From Prolixibacter bellariivorans ATCC BAA-1284 (GTDB lineage: Bacteria > Bacteroidota > Bacteroidia > Bacteroidales > Prolixibacteraceae), in the NCBI RefSeq assembly GCF_000621705.1, contig NZ_JHXO01000009.1, forward strand, positions 186,001-250,000: a stretch of DNA of 64,000 bases, read 5' to 3'. Position 1 is the first letter of the stretch. The number at the start of each line of letters is the position of its first letter. Below, piece by piece: positions 1 through 8,441 of the stretch. Below the pieces are notes generated by a model that saw only the letters and a list, made by a program, of their open reading frames with translations, did not search any database and was not told where the DNA came from. Made by a program: the position numbers and the translations under genes.

Positions 1-2116
1 CGTCAACCATGGCGTAGGGATCGAAAATAGCACCGAAGTTAATGTTGGTACCGGCAACTTTGGTTCGCCCGCGCACACTGATATTTGAAAGATTCAGCGA
101 ATCGGCCGCCAGGTTATATGAACCACTCAGCGAAAGCTGGTCGAGCAGTTTTATTTTCTTGTAGGCATCCTTACTGTCCGTTTTGGCAGTGTCCTTTTCC
201 GACTTCAGCTTTTTCATTTCCAACGTATTATTCAGGCTAAAGCCGATAGAACCCGAACGTCCCTGCCCTGCCGTACCGTAAAGGGCATTCTGATGGTACG
301 GATACCGAATATATTCAGGCCTTCCGAGGGAATCGTAAACAGCAACTGTTCCGTACATGCCATAACGCGGATCACTAAAGTCGGGTCGCATACTGAAGCT
401 GATGCTGGGCGTCATCACGTGGCGGATACCCTTGATTTTACTGTTTGGATTTCGCGGCACGTACATACCGTACAATTTGGTAGACGCCCCCACGCTGAAC
501 GAGTAATCGTAATCACGGGTAAATCCGTAAATCGTATCGGTCACCTGCATCTGATTGGTATCGTAGTTATAATCCTTCCTGATCTGCTTGGTATACCAAC
601 GCTCAGTATAATTAAATGATGGACTGATTGTCATGAATTTCAAAGCCTTAAAGGAAGTACTGACCGGAATGGATTGCTTAATACCGTTTTCCCAGTCAGA
701 TACAAATGAAGAATTGAGCAGGTCGTACTCCTTCATATTGGTTTTATTCTGAATGTCTGCTGTATAGCTGACCCCAATCTTTTCGTACCATTTCTCCTTT
801 CCAACACGCTCTTTTGATTTGAAAGGGTAAATCCGGTTCATGTTCACCGTCATTTGGGGCATCGTCAGGCTAATCGTTGTATCGCGACTGTTTTGCGAGT
901 GCCGCAGGTTGGCTGACATGGAGAACGGCGAATTTTCCCAGCGCTTGGTATATGAAATACTCGATTGTTTCGTATTAGTCAGGTAATTCTGAGTCGAATA
1001 AGAGTTATTCTGATCATACGAGCTGGTCGAGAAATTCACACTGGCGCTAAACGTCTGGTTGGGACTTGCTTTCGGGTCCATCCGGTGACTCCAGGTAATC
1101 GCGAAATCATTCTGCGTTTTATATCCCGGAAGGCCTTTGTCGCCAAACACATTCTTATAAAATTTCAGGTCAAAGCTTCCGCTGAACTTGTAGCGAAGTT
1201 TATAGTTGGTATGAAATTTCAATCCCCTCGAGCCTTTCGAATAAATATCGCCCCGGAGTGCCACATCAAAGTAATCGCTGGCGGCCCAGTAATAACCAAA
1301 ATCGCGCAGGAAGAAACCACGGTTTTTCTCTTCACCTTGCGAAGGCATCAGAAAGCCTGATGAATATTTCGGTGAATTTGGGAAAAAACCAAAAGGAATG
1401 ATAGCAAAATAAATGGGCAAATCCTCCACTACCAGGTAGGCCGGACCGGTGATAATCTTCTTGTTCGATATCACTTTGGCTTTGGTCATCTCCAGGTAGA
1501 AGTGCGGATGTTCGGCATCACAGGTCGTGTATTTTCCGTTTTTCAAACAGTAAGTCGAATCATTGACCAACTTGGTTCTTTCCGCTTGTACATATCCCCC
1601 CTGTTGTTCGGTAGTTACACCAAATACAATTCCCTTTTTGGTTTTGAAATTATACCGGATCTTATCTGCCTGAAATTCTTCCGAACCTTGCTTGAAGTTT
1701 GGTTTCCCCTGAATCGTTCCGGTTGAATCGGGCATACCGACCGCATATACTTCACTACTATCGAGGTTCAATTCGATGTAGGCTGCTTTTAATTCAATAT
1801 CCTTATAATCAACCTGGGCATCACCATACATGAACACTTTTTTTCCACTAATAGAAAAATCAAGCGAATCGGAAGCGGTATAGCTGATTTCTGCATCAAT
1901 GGATTGTACTTGTTCTGAAGATTTCTGATCTTTCTGATTATTATTACTCAAAGAATCAGGCTGAGAGGGCCTTTCAGTTACAGGTTGCACCTGAGGATTA
2001 ACAGTTCCGGAACGCAACTGAGGTGTTTTCCGTTCAACCGGTTCCTGAGCATAAGCCATCAAAGAGTTAAACAACAGGATGACAAAGAGAAAATATAATC
2101 GATGATTTTTACCCAA
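1..2116 (-). CDS. lptD: LPS-assembly protein LptD, C-terminus cut by window edge
   Basis: The minus strand is open from 2116 to the left edge (about 705 codons, no stop), so the 3' part lies outside. The translation begins with a signal peptide of the form Leu/Phe/Val-rich core then AYA|QE. A Ser/Gln/Asp-rich linker follows, then an OstA-like N-terminal region (motifs VFMYGDAQVDYKDIELKA and YNFKTKKGIVFGV), then long alternating beta-strand sequence typical of an outer-membrane barrel. LptD inserts lipopolysaccharide into the outer leaflet together with LptE. The first ATG in frame (around 2083) would delete the signal peptide; upstream of it only TTG (2116) or ATT (2119) can start, so a non-ATG start is likely. 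A -7 element TACTTTTG lies at 2181-2174 on this strand. Family call is firm; the start is less certain. Confidence 0.85.
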   Translation of the reverse strand, partial: MGKNHRLYFLFVILLFNSLMAYAQEPVERKTPQLRSGTVNPQVQPVTERPSQPDSLSNNNQKDQKSSEQVQSIDAEISYTASDSLDFSISGKKVFMYGDAQVDYKDIELKAAYIELNLDSSEVYAVGMPDSTGTIQGKPNFKQGSEEFQADKIRYNFKTKKGIVFGVTTEQQGGYVQAERTKLVNDSTYCLKNGKYTTCDAEHPHFYLEMTKAKVISNKKIITGPAYLVVEDLPIYFAIIPFGFFPNSPKYSSGFLMPSQGEEKNRGFFLRDFGYYWAASDYFDVALRGDIYSKGSRGLKFHTNYKLRYKFSGSFDLKFYKNVFGDKGLPGYKTQNDFAITWSHRMDPKASPNQTFSASVNFSTSSYDQNNSYSTQNYLTNTKQSSISYTKRWENSPFSMSANLRHSQNSRDTTISLTMPQMTVNMNRIYPFKSKERVGKEKWYEKIGVSYTADIQNKTNMKEYDLLNSSFVSDWENGIKQSIPVSTSFKALKFMTISPSFNYTERWYTKQIRKDYNYDTNQMQVTDTIYGFTRDYDYSFSVGASTKLYGMYVPRNPNSKIKGIRHVMTPSISFSMRPDFSDPRYGMYGTVAVYDSLGRPEYIRYPYHQNALYGTAGQGRSGSIGFSLNNTLEMKKLKSEKDTAKTDSKDAYKKIKLLDQLSLSGSYNLAADSLNLSNISVRGRTKVAGTNINFGAIFDPYAMVD

Positions 2117-2173
2117 AATCGTGTCTATTCAAATACGTTTAACCTACCGAATATGCGATAAAATTATGTAGTG

Positions 2174-2181
2174 CAAAAGTA
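2174..2181 (-). promoter_or_regulatory. -7 promoter element of lptD
   Basis: TACTTTTG on the minus strand matches the Bacteroidota -7 consensus TAnnTTTG and sits 57 bases before the proposed TTG start. It is one half of a divergent promoter region shared with the amidase gene. Confidence 0.45.
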
Positions 2182-2231
2182 AAAAAACCTCCTTTAGAAT
2201 TGGGGTCTCGCTAAAAATTATTTAATCTTTC

Positions 2232-2239
2232 TATTTTTG
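2232..2239 (+). promoter_or_regulatory. -7 promoter element of the amidase gene
   Basis: TATTTTTG matches TAnnTTTG exactly and ends 28 bases before the ATG at 2268, the spacing also seen at several other genes in this window. No convincing -33 TTG at the usual distance was found. Confidence 0.6.
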
Positions 2240-2267
2240 TAGTAGTTATGATAAAGCAAGCGACGAA

Positions 2268-3461
2268 ATGTACATTATAAATCTCTTCCACTTTCGAAAA
2301 GCACTAAGGCCACTGAGAACCATTTCTCTTTTGCTGGGAATGGTTATTCTTTTTTCCGGTCCGGTGTATTCACAATCAGAAAATGAGCCGGCATATAAAC
2401 TAAAGACGGTTGTACTGGATGCAGGACACGGTGGGCGCGACCCCGGTGCCATGGTAGGAAAATTAATGGAAAAGGACATCGCGCTCGACATTGTACTAAA
2501 GCTTGGACATTATATAAAGGAATACCTTCCAGATGTGAAGGTGGTTTACACACGTGACAGTGATTTCTTTGTCCCACTATATAAACGGGCAGAAATCGCC
2601 AATAAAATAAAGGCGGACTTATTCATTTCTGTGCACGTCAATATTTGTGGCAGTCCTTCCATCCACGGTACCGAAACCTATGCACTGGGACTACACCGAA
2701 CTGAAGACAACCTGGATGTAGCCAAGAAGGAGAACAGTGTTATTTTGCTGGAGAAGGATCATACCACACGGTACGAAGGCTTTGACCCCAACTCTTCAGA
2801 ATCATATATTATGTTCGAATTGGTTCAAAATGAATTTCTGGACCAAAGCCTGATGTTTGCTTCCGATGTACAAAATCAGTTTAGAACAAGAGCCGCCAGA
2901 CATGACAGAGGAGTTCGTCAGGCGGGATTTCTTGTACTTCGGGAAACCTCGATGCCCAGTGTTTTGATTGAGACGGGTTATATGAGTAACAAAAAAGAAC
3001 TGAATTACCTGGAAAGCGACAACGGAAGAGCCCTGATAGCATCAGCGATATTCCGTGCATTCAGAAACTACAAAAAAACCATCGAGGCCCGCAGCAAGTA
3101 TCACACCCAGGTTGCTGAAACCCCAAAAAAGAAGCTAAAGCCAGCCATTGATTCGGTTGCCGTTTCGGGGCGTGATACAATTGATTTATATAAGGGATTA
3201 GTATTTGCCATTCAGATTGCTGCTTCGAAACGGGAACTAAAACCTAAATCCAGTAATTTTAAAGGAGTTAACGACCTCTATCGAATTAAGACGAACAATA
3301 TTTACAGATACCTCACCTGCGCTTCGAATAAAGAAGATGAGGTTCAGAATCAACTAAAAGAGGTTCAGAAAAAATTCCCCGATGCCTATGTAGTAGCTTA
3401 TGAAAATGGCCATCCTGTATCAATACAAAAAGCCCGCAAAAAAATCGCTGCGGAACACTAA
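2268..3461 (+). CDS. N-acetylmuramoyl-L-alanine amidase with C-terminal SPOR-like domain
   Basis: This is a 397-residue secreted enzyme that cleaves the bond between MurNAc and the stem peptide of peptidoglycan. The signal peptide covers about residues 1-35 (ending PVYS|Q). The Amidase_3 domain runs from 46 to about 270 with the expected zinc and catalytic residues: His54 in LDAGHGG, Glu68, His123 in ISVHVN and Glu235 in LIETGYMSN. A linker with KKK is followed by a SPOR-like region (about 310-390; FAIQIAASKREL, then FPDAYVVAYENGHP) that would bind denuded glycan strands at the division site. A strikingly similar tail is present on the next gene, an MCE protein. The gene is read away from lptD and is probably co-transcribed with the MCE gene (74-base gap). 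Function is well supported. Confidence 0.92.
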   Translation: MYIINLFHFRKALRPLRTISLLLGMVILFSGPVYSQSENEPAYKLKTVVLDAGHGGRDPGAMVGKLMEKDIALDIVLKLGHYIKEYLPDVKVVYTRDSDFFVPLYKRAEIANKIKADLFISVHVNICGSPSIHGTETYALGLHRTEDNLDVAKKENSVILLEKDHTTRYEGFDPNSSESYIMFELVQNEFLDQSLMFASDVQNQFRTRAARHDRGVRQAGFLVLRETSMPSVLIETGYMSNKKELNYLESDNGRALIASAIFRAFRNYKKTIEARSKYHTQVAETPKKKLKPAIDSVAVSGRDTIDLYKGLVFAIQIAASKRELKPKSSNFKGVNDLYRIKTNNIYRYLTCASNKEDEVQNQLKEVQKKFPDAYVVAYENGHPVSIQKARKKIAAEH

Positions 3462-3535
3462 AGTAAAATAGTGCTTTTTATATCAGGATTTTCCTCATTA
3501 CTTTTGTTTAGACTCTATATCAATCTTAGCCACAC

Positions 3536-4795
3536 ATGAAAATTAATAAGACCACGAAAATAGGCTTACTCACTTTGGGAAGCCTTGCCATACTCATCTG
3601 GGGAGTCAACTTCCTGAAAGGACGGGATCTCTTCAAATCCGAAACCATATTCTACGCCCAATACCACAATGTAGGTGGCCTCGAAGCCTCATCAGATGTG
3701 CGCCTGAACGGATTCAAAGTCGGATATGTCAGAGACATCTATTTTAAAGAGGACCAGTCGGGTGACCTCATAGTCAAACTGGCCATCAACAAGAACTTTG
3801 AGATTCCCAAAGGAACGGTTGCAGAGATCGTCAGTACGGACATTTTAGGCTCCCGCTCAGTACAATTAACCCTGGGAAAAAGCAACGAATATTATCAGCC
3901 TTACGATACCCTGCGCACATCAGTTGAAGCCGACCTAAAGCAACAAGTGAGCGAGGAGCTGGCTCCGATTAAAGCGAAAGCTGAAAACCTGCTGGGCTCA
4001 CTTGATTCGGCTATTACTGTTGTTACCTATGTATTCAATGATAAAACCCGCGACAACCTCAGGGAAAGTTTCGCACACATCAATAATACCATTCTTAATC
4101 TCGAAGAAACATCGAAGAACCTGAATATGTTAGTGGCCGACCAAAAGGAAAATATGTCGGCTACGATAGCGAACATGCGGAAAATAAGTGAAACGCTGAA
4201 TAACAACGCCGATAACATTGATAATATCATGAAAAACCTGTCAAATGTTAGCGACACCCTTTCAGCCTTGCAGCTACAGGCATCTTTGAGCCGTTTTGAT
4301 AATATGCTGACAAACCTGGACTCCATTATGGCCAAAGTGAATAACCAGGAGGGAAGTTTGGGGCTGCTAGTAAACGATCCAATGCTTTACAATAATCTCA
4401 ACCGGATTAGTCAAAATCTGAACCGTTTATTAATCGATTTACGTCAAAATCCGAAACGCTTTATCCATTTTTCTGCGTTCGACTTGGGTAAGGAAATTTA
4501 CCTCACCCCAAAACACAATACGCAACCCAATGAGGATGTGAAATTTAGGGTTCTTTTGGTAAGCAGCACTTCAGCAATACCGATGGAATCAGCTCTATTT
4601 AAGACATTTAAAGATGTTCAGGAGGTTAAATCAGGAAAGTACTTTAATTATTTTACCGGTAATGATTCTTCGATAGAAAAAATTAGAACCATTCTAAATA
4701 AAGCACAAAATGTCTTTCCTGACGCTTCGATCATAGCATTCAAAAACGGGAAAAAAATCAGATTAGAGAGAGCGTTAAAAAAGGTTAACAAATAA
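3536..4795 (+). CDS. MCE (MlaD-like) lipid-transport protein with SPOR-like tail
   Basis: This 419-residue protein has one N-terminal membrane anchor (about residues 9-27, IGLLTLGSLAILIWGVNF) and an MCE domain (about 38-115; VGGLEASSDVRLNGFKVGYV and IPKGTVAEIVSTDILGS). A long helical stretch of about 150 residues rich in Asn and Leu follows (NLEETSKNL, MRKISETLNNNADNIDN), as in MlaD-type periplasmic phospholipid shuttles. MCE proteins form hexameric rings that carry phospholipids between membranes, usually with an MlaE permease and MlaF ATPase; neither is visible next to this gene. The last 80 residues resemble the C-terminal SPOR-like domain of the preceding amidase, ending FPDASIIAFKNGKKI. 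That fusion is unusual for an MCE protein. Lipid transport is family knowledge; coupling to peptidoglycan is inference. Confidence 0.88.
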   Translation: MKINKTTKIGLLTLGSLAILIWGVNFLKGRDLFKSETIFYAQYHNVGGLEASSDVRLNGFKVGYVRDIYFKEDQSGDLIVKLAINKNFEIPKGTVAEIVSTDILGSRSVQLTLGKSNEYYQPYDTLRTSVEADLKQQVSEELAPIKAKAENLLGSLDSAITVVTYVFNDKTRDNLRESFAHINNTILNLEETSKNLNMLVADQKENMSATIANMRKISETLNNNADNIDNIMKNLSNVSDTLSALQLQASLSRFDNMLTNLDSIMAKVNNQEGSLGLLVNDPMLYNNLNRISQNLNRLLIDLRQNPKRFIHFSAFDLGKEIYLTPKHNTQPNEDVKFRVLLVSSTSAIPMESALFKTFKDVQEVKSGKYFNYFTGNDSSIEKIRTILNKAQNVFPDASIIAFKNGKKIRLERALKKVNK

Positions 4796-5147
4796 ATTTC
4801 ATTCCAATTTCATTTTTCTTAAATTCGATAGCTGAATATAGTCGGAAATACCCTCCCGGTAACAGAGCCTGCCGCATCAATACCGGGAAGATTCCAGAAG
4901 ACAGCTAAGCAATTGAGTATACAAAAATCTACATTCCAAGATTTTGTGCCTCGCACTAAAACTCAACTGCCTTACTATTAGATAGTTAATTAATTTACTT
5001 TTTTTTACATTTTTAATAAACTGATGTCTAAACCGATACTAAAATGCAAGCGTCAACGAAATTTTTTTCAGGCTAATTTTTTATAACCTTTGTCTTGGGA
5101 AATGGAAATAATAACAAAGTTGAACTTCTTTTAAGCCTGCTGCCTAA
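4796..5147. other. 352-base intergenic region upstream of dnaA
   Basis: No gene is supported here. The right part is AT-rich with T runs and carries a plausible -7 region TAACCTTTG (about 5085-5093, one base longer than consensus) some 55 bases before the dnaA ATG. I looked for DnaA boxes of the TTATCCACA type on both strands and found none, so I do not call an origin. Confidence 0.4.
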
Positions 5148-6578
5148 ATGAGCAACGACCATGAAAAGGCCTGGGAAAATTGCCTCAGGATTGTAAAGGA
5201 CAACGTTCCTGCCATTAGTTTTCGGACATGGTTTGAACCTATTGTTCCGGTTAAATTGGAAGAGAATGTATTGACGATTCAGGTACCGAGTCCGTTTTTC
5301 TACGAGTATCTGGAGGAACAATACATTGACATTTTACGTAAGACCCTGCGAAAAGAATTAGGGACGGGTGCGAAGCTGGAATACAGCGTTGTGGTTGATA
5401 ACAACAACACTGTTGACAGCAAGCCTTACACCGTTAAGTTGCCGACCAATAACAACAAAAGCATTAAAAATCGGCCACTTTCAGCTCCCCTCACTCAGGA
5501 AGAAAAATCGATCAAGAATCCGTTTGTGATTCCCGGCATCCAGAAGTTGCACATCGATCCGCAACTGAAAATGGATAATACCTTCGATAATTTTGTGGAA
5601 GGTGAATGCAACCGACTGGCACGAAGTGCTGGTTTTGCGGTTGCACAAAATCCGGGAGGAACTGCCTTCAATCCCCTGATGATTTACGGAAACTCGGGAC
5701 TAGGGAAAACCCATTTGGCGCAAGCTATCGGGATTGAAGTGAAAGAGCGTTATCCTGAAAAGGTCGTATTATACGTAAATGCCAACAAATTCCAGACACA
5801 GTTCGCCGAAGCGACTCGGAACAATAACCGTAACGATTTCCTGCACTTTTATCAAATGATTGACGTATTAATCATTGATGACGTGCAGGAATTCGCCGGT
5901 AAGGAAAAGACACAGGAAACATTTTTCCACATCTTTAACCATCTGCATCAAACCGGAAAACAGCTTATTCTAACGTCGGATAAGCCACCGATTGAACTGA
6001 AAGGACTGGAACAGCGTCTTTTGTCACGATTCAAATGGGGATTAACTGCTGATTTGCAGATCCCCGATTTTGAGACCCGCATGAATATTTTGCGGAAGAA
6101 AATCTACAAGGATGGTATTGAAATTCCCGAAGAGGTACTCGAGTACGTTGCTTCGCATATCAATACCAACGTCCGTGAACTGGAGGGAGCGCTGATTTCG
6201 CTTCTCGCCCAGGCTACCCTGAACAAAAAGGAGATTACACTCGACCTGGCCATTAAAATGGTCAACAAGCTGGTAAAAAATACCCGCCGTGAAATCTCAA
6301 TCGACTTCATTACTAAAGTAGTCTGTGACTATTTTGGAATGCCGGTCGAAAACTTACAGGCAAAAACACGGAAACGTGAAATAGTACAAGCCCGGCAGAT
6401 TGCCATGTTCTTTTCGAAGAGCATGACCAAATCGTCGCTGGCATCTATCGGTTCGCAAATTGGCGGAAAAGATCATGCGACCGTATTACATGCCTGCAAA
6501 ACGGTCAGTAATCTGAAGGACACGGACAAAAATTTCAGGGTATACATTGATGAAATTGAACGCAAGCTGAAGATGTAA
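5148..6578 (+). CDS. dnaA: chromosomal replication initiator DnaA
   Basis: The 476-residue length and order of domains are those of DnaA. Domain I (residues 1-85, CLRIVKDNVPAISFRTWFEPI) mediates self-association, and domain II is a variable linker rich in Asn and Lys. Domain III is the AAA+ ATPase with Walker A GNSGLGKTHLA (about 181-191), Walker B VLIIDDVQEF (about 239-248) and an arginine-rich sensor region (EQRLLSRFKWG). Domain IV is the helix-turn-helix with the DnaA signature GGKDHATVLHACKTV (about 439-453). DnaA melts the origin and loads the replicative helicase. The gene stands alone, followed by an intrinsic terminator; no dnaN or recF is adjacent, which is common in this phylum. Confidence 0.97.
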   Translation: MSNDHEKAWENCLRIVKDNVPAISFRTWFEPIVPVKLEENVLTIQVPSPFFYEYLEEQYIDILRKTLRKELGTGAKLEYSVVVDNNNTVDSKPYTVKLPTNNNKSIKNRPLSAPLTQEEKSIKNPFVIPGIQKLHIDPQLKMDNTFDNFVEGECNRLARSAGFAVAQNPGGTAFNPLMIYGNSGLGKTHLAQAIGIEVKERYPEKVVLYVNANKFQTQFAEATRNNNRNDFLHFYQMIDVLIIDDVQEFAGKEKTQETFFHIFNHLHQTGKQLILTSDKPPIELKGLEQRLLSRFKWGLTADLQIPDFETRMNILRKKIYKDGIEIPEEVLEYVASHINTNVRELEGALISLLAQATLNKKEITLDLAIKMVNKLVKNTRREISIDFITKVVCDYFGMPVENLQAKTRKREIVQARQIAMFFSKSMTKSSLASIGSQIGGKDHATVLHACKTVSNLKDTDKNFRVYIDEIERKLKM

Positions 6579-6598
6579 TGCTTCATTAAGTGATGAGA

Positions 6599-6625
6599 AA
6601 GCAGGCCTCCGGGTCTGCTTTTTTT
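6599..6625 (+). terminator. intrinsic terminator of dnaA
   Basis: A GC-rich hairpin (AGCAGGCC / GGGTCTGCT with one wobble) is directly followed by eight T, 21 bases after the dnaA stop codon. Confidence 0.8.
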
Positions 6626-6626
6626 A

Positions 6627-6634
6627 TATTTTCG
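6627..6634 (+). promoter_or_regulatory. -7-like element of the DMT transporter gene
   Basis: TATTTTCG differs from TAnnTTTG at one base and ends 23 bases before the ATG at 6658; the same variant precedes the M23 peptidase gene (16075-16082). Confidence 0.4.
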
Positions 6635-6657
6635 CGTCCGTAAAACATCGCAAATTC

Positions 6658-7518
6658 ATGCACTACCTACTATTAAGTATTCTGTCGTCGACGCTTATCT
6701 TTTTCATATTCAAATTTTTGGAAAAATACAGAGCCGACCTGTTCCTCGTTATCTTGCTGAATTACATTACTGCATCAGTCCTCGGTTTCCGGCTGGTGCC
6801 TCACCTACCGTCGGTAACTACAATAATAAAAGCCGGCTGGCTGCCATACGCGCTGCTTATTGGCATTCTGTTCATCGCCATCTTCTTCCTGATTGCCCGC
6901 TCCTCGCAAAAAGCGGGTATCACCATTACAGCATTAGCCGCCAAACTCTCGATGGTGGTCCCCATCCTCTACTCCATTCTGTTCTTTGGCGAACGGGTAA
7001 CCATCTTCCGGATACTGGGAATTACCACCGCCATTCTTGCCGTACTTTTAGCAATTTATAAACGAAACGGCAAAACCAACTGGAGTGCCATCTTGCTGCC
7101 GGTCATCATTTTTATGGGTACCGGGGCAGTCGATTCGATGGTGAAATACGTACAACAGGTATACGTACGAGGAACTACCACAGCTGTTTTCACAACCGTA
7201 TTGTTTGCCACGGCAGGAATTATCGGATTGGTGGTAACGCTGTTCAAGCGTCCCGGATGGAAAGAATTTTTCCGACTGCCGGTTATTGCCGGGGGAATTT
7301 TTCTGGGAGCCGCCAACTTTGGGTCCATCTACTTCATGATGCACGCCCTTTCTTATAGTGGACTGGCAAGCTCGGTCGTTTTCGGTCTGAATAATATGTG
7401 CATCGTCGCCTTCTCCACCATTCTCGGCATGCTCTTCTTCCGCGAAAAGCTGAGTACCGTTAACTGGACCGGTATTATTCTCTCATTCATCAGTATATTT
7501 ATTCTCGTTTACATCTGA
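6658..7518 (+). CDS. DMT-superfamily (EamA-like) transporter
   Basis: This is a 286-residue, very hydrophobic protein with about ten membrane segments and little sequence outside them, the size and pattern of drug/metabolite transporters. The first half contains a Lys/Arg-flanked boundary (IYKRNGKTNW, about residues 136-145) separating two five-helix halves, consistent with the internal EamA duplication. The end of each half has the family's short conserved segments, for example SMVVPILYSILFFGERVTIFRI (about 93-114, given in part) and ILGMLFFREKL. Members export metabolites or amino acids, but the substrate cannot be read from sequence. The gene starts a short distance after the dnaA terminator and is followed, three bases after its stop, by the IMPACT-family gene, so the two are probably co-transcribed. 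Confidence 0.8.
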   Translation: MHYLLLSILSSTLIFFIFKFLEKYRADLFLVILLNYITASVLGFRLVPHLPSVTTIIKAGWLPYALLIGILFIAIFFLIARSSQKAGITITALAAKLSMVVPILYSILFFGERVTIFRILGITTAILAVLLAIYKRNGKTNWSAILLPVIIFMGTGAVDSMVKYVQQVYVRGTTTAVFTTVLFATAGIIGLVVTLFKRPGWKEFFRLPVIAGGIFLGAANFGSIYFMMHALSYSGLASSVVFGLNNMCIVAFSTILGMLFFREKLSTVNWTGIILSFISIFILVYI

Positions 7519-7521
7519 TTT

Positions 7522-8136
7522 ATGGAAGCAACCGATACATATCTGACCATTGCCGAACCATCCGAGGGACTCTACAAGGATAAGGGTAGTAAATTCATCG
7601 CTTACGCTTATCCCGTTTTCACGGAAGACGAAATCAAGGAAATTCTGAACGAGCTTAAAAAGAATCACCACAATGCACGGCACCATTGCTATGCCTGGCG
7701 ATTGGGAGCAGATATGGAGCGCTACCGGGCCAATGATGACGGTGAACCTTCGGGAACAGCCGGTCGCCCCATCTTCGGACAGATTCGATCGAAGGAGCTG
7801 ACCAATATTCTCATTGTGGTCGTCCGGTATTTTGGTGGAACGCTTCTGGGTGTGAGTGGTCTCATCAAAGCTTATGGAACAGCCGCTGCCGATGCACTGG
7901 AACAGGCCGAAATCACCGAAAGGATCGTCGAAGATTTGGTCGAAGTGAAATTTGAATATCCGGCCATGAATGATGTCATGAGAATTATCAAGGACGATAG
8001 TCTGGAGCAGCTCGAAACACAATTCGAGCTTTCGTGCCGGATTGTGCTGGCCATCCGTCAGTCGCAAACCGAAACCATCACCGAAAAGTTGTCATCACTG
8101 GAACAAACTAAGGTCGAATGCATTGGCACACGCTGA
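7522..8136 (+). CDS. IMPACT/YigZ family protein
   Basis: This 204-residue protein shows the two-domain IMPACT/YigZ layout. An N-terminal UPF0029 domain (residues 10-120) has the conserved stretch DDGEPSGTAGRPI (about 73-85) and VVVRYFGGTLLGVSGLIKAYG, followed by a small ferredoxin-like C-terminal domain (DUF1949 type, 135-200). Bacterial members bind nucleic acid, and eukaryotic IMPACT modulates GCN2 signalling. The exact role in this lineage is not established, and older annotations as a proline dipeptidase are unsupported. The start is the ATG at 7522, with near-adjacent spacing to the preceding transporter stop. The identification is strong at family level. Confidence 0.9.
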   Translation: MEATDTYLTIAEPSEGLYKDKGSKFIAYAYPVFTEDEIKEILNELKKNHHNARHHCYAWRLGADMERYRANDDGEPSGTAGRPIFGQIRSKELTNILIVVVRYFGGTLLGVSGLIKAYGTAAADALEQAEITERIVEDLVEVKFEYPAMNDVMRIIKDDSLEQLETQFELSCRIVLAIRQSQTETITEKLSSLEQTKVECIGTR

Positions 8137-8191
8137 GCAAATTGTGAATAAATTTTGATTTGAAATTGAAATATTTCAAAACCAGTTTGCC

Positions 8192-8199
8192 TATCTTTG
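8192..8199 (+). promoter_or_regulatory. -7 promoter element of the pyrBI leader
   Basis: TATCTTTG is an exact TAnnTTTG match, with a TTG at 8166-8168 some 23 bases upstream as a possible -33 element. It lies 242 bases before the pyrB ATG, leaving a leader of more than 230 bases, much longer than elsewhere in the window. Confidence 0.6.
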
Positions 8200-8205
8200 T
8201 CTCTA

Positions 8206-8430
8206 ATGAAGAATGAACAGCCATTAGCGATTGAAAACATTCGGTTGTACGAACCTTTTCGCTTTCGAAACAAATTCAGGCGATGGGCAGGGCATTCTCT
8301 CCACCATTTTATGCATCGATCGTTTCGACTAAAAATATTTCTTTCAAAAGAAACCAACAGAGCCATTTTCAATTGGAACTGTTGGTTTTTTTTTGTCCGC
8401 AATTTTAAAATACCATTCAATAACTTGTAA
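8206..8430 (+). CDS. putative pyrBI leader peptide reading through an attenuator
   Basis: An open frame of 74 codons begins with ATG right after the -7 element and ends 11 bases before pyrB. It runs through a perfect hairpin plus T9 run (8351-8394). The peptide is rich in Arg, Phe and His ([10 protein letters not shown] near the middle, [11 protein letters not shown] across the hairpin) and matches no family I recognise. A leader frame translated through an intrinsic terminator just before pyrB is the arrangement of enterobacterial pyrBI attenuation, where UTP shortage lets the ribosome follow polymerase closely and break the hairpin. The start codon lies so close to the promoter that the message could be almost leaderless. 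Translation is unproven; the open frame across 225 bases could also be chance. Confidence 0.4.
   Translation: MKNEQPLAIENIRLYEPFRFRNKFRRWAGHSLHHFMHRSFRLKIFLSKETNRAIFNWNCWFFFVRNFKIPFNNL
8351..8394 (+). terminator. attenuator-like intrinsic terminator upstream of pyrB
   Basis: AAACCAACAG pairs with CTGTTGGTTT (10 perfect base pairs, 18-base loop), and the second arm runs into nine T. It stands inside the pyrBI leader, 47 bases before the pyrB start and after the promoter at 8192, so it would stop most leader transcripts unless antagonised. Confidence 0.8.
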
Positions 8431-8441
8431 AAGTAGCTCCA

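Noticed and set aside
293-1726. Plus-strand frames of 74-131 codons at the left edge
   Set aside because: They lie antisense to LptD, whose translation has a signal peptide and family motifs.
4796-5147. Possible replication origin next to dnaA
   Set aside because: No TTATCCACA-like DnaA boxes or AT-rich 13-mer cluster could be found.
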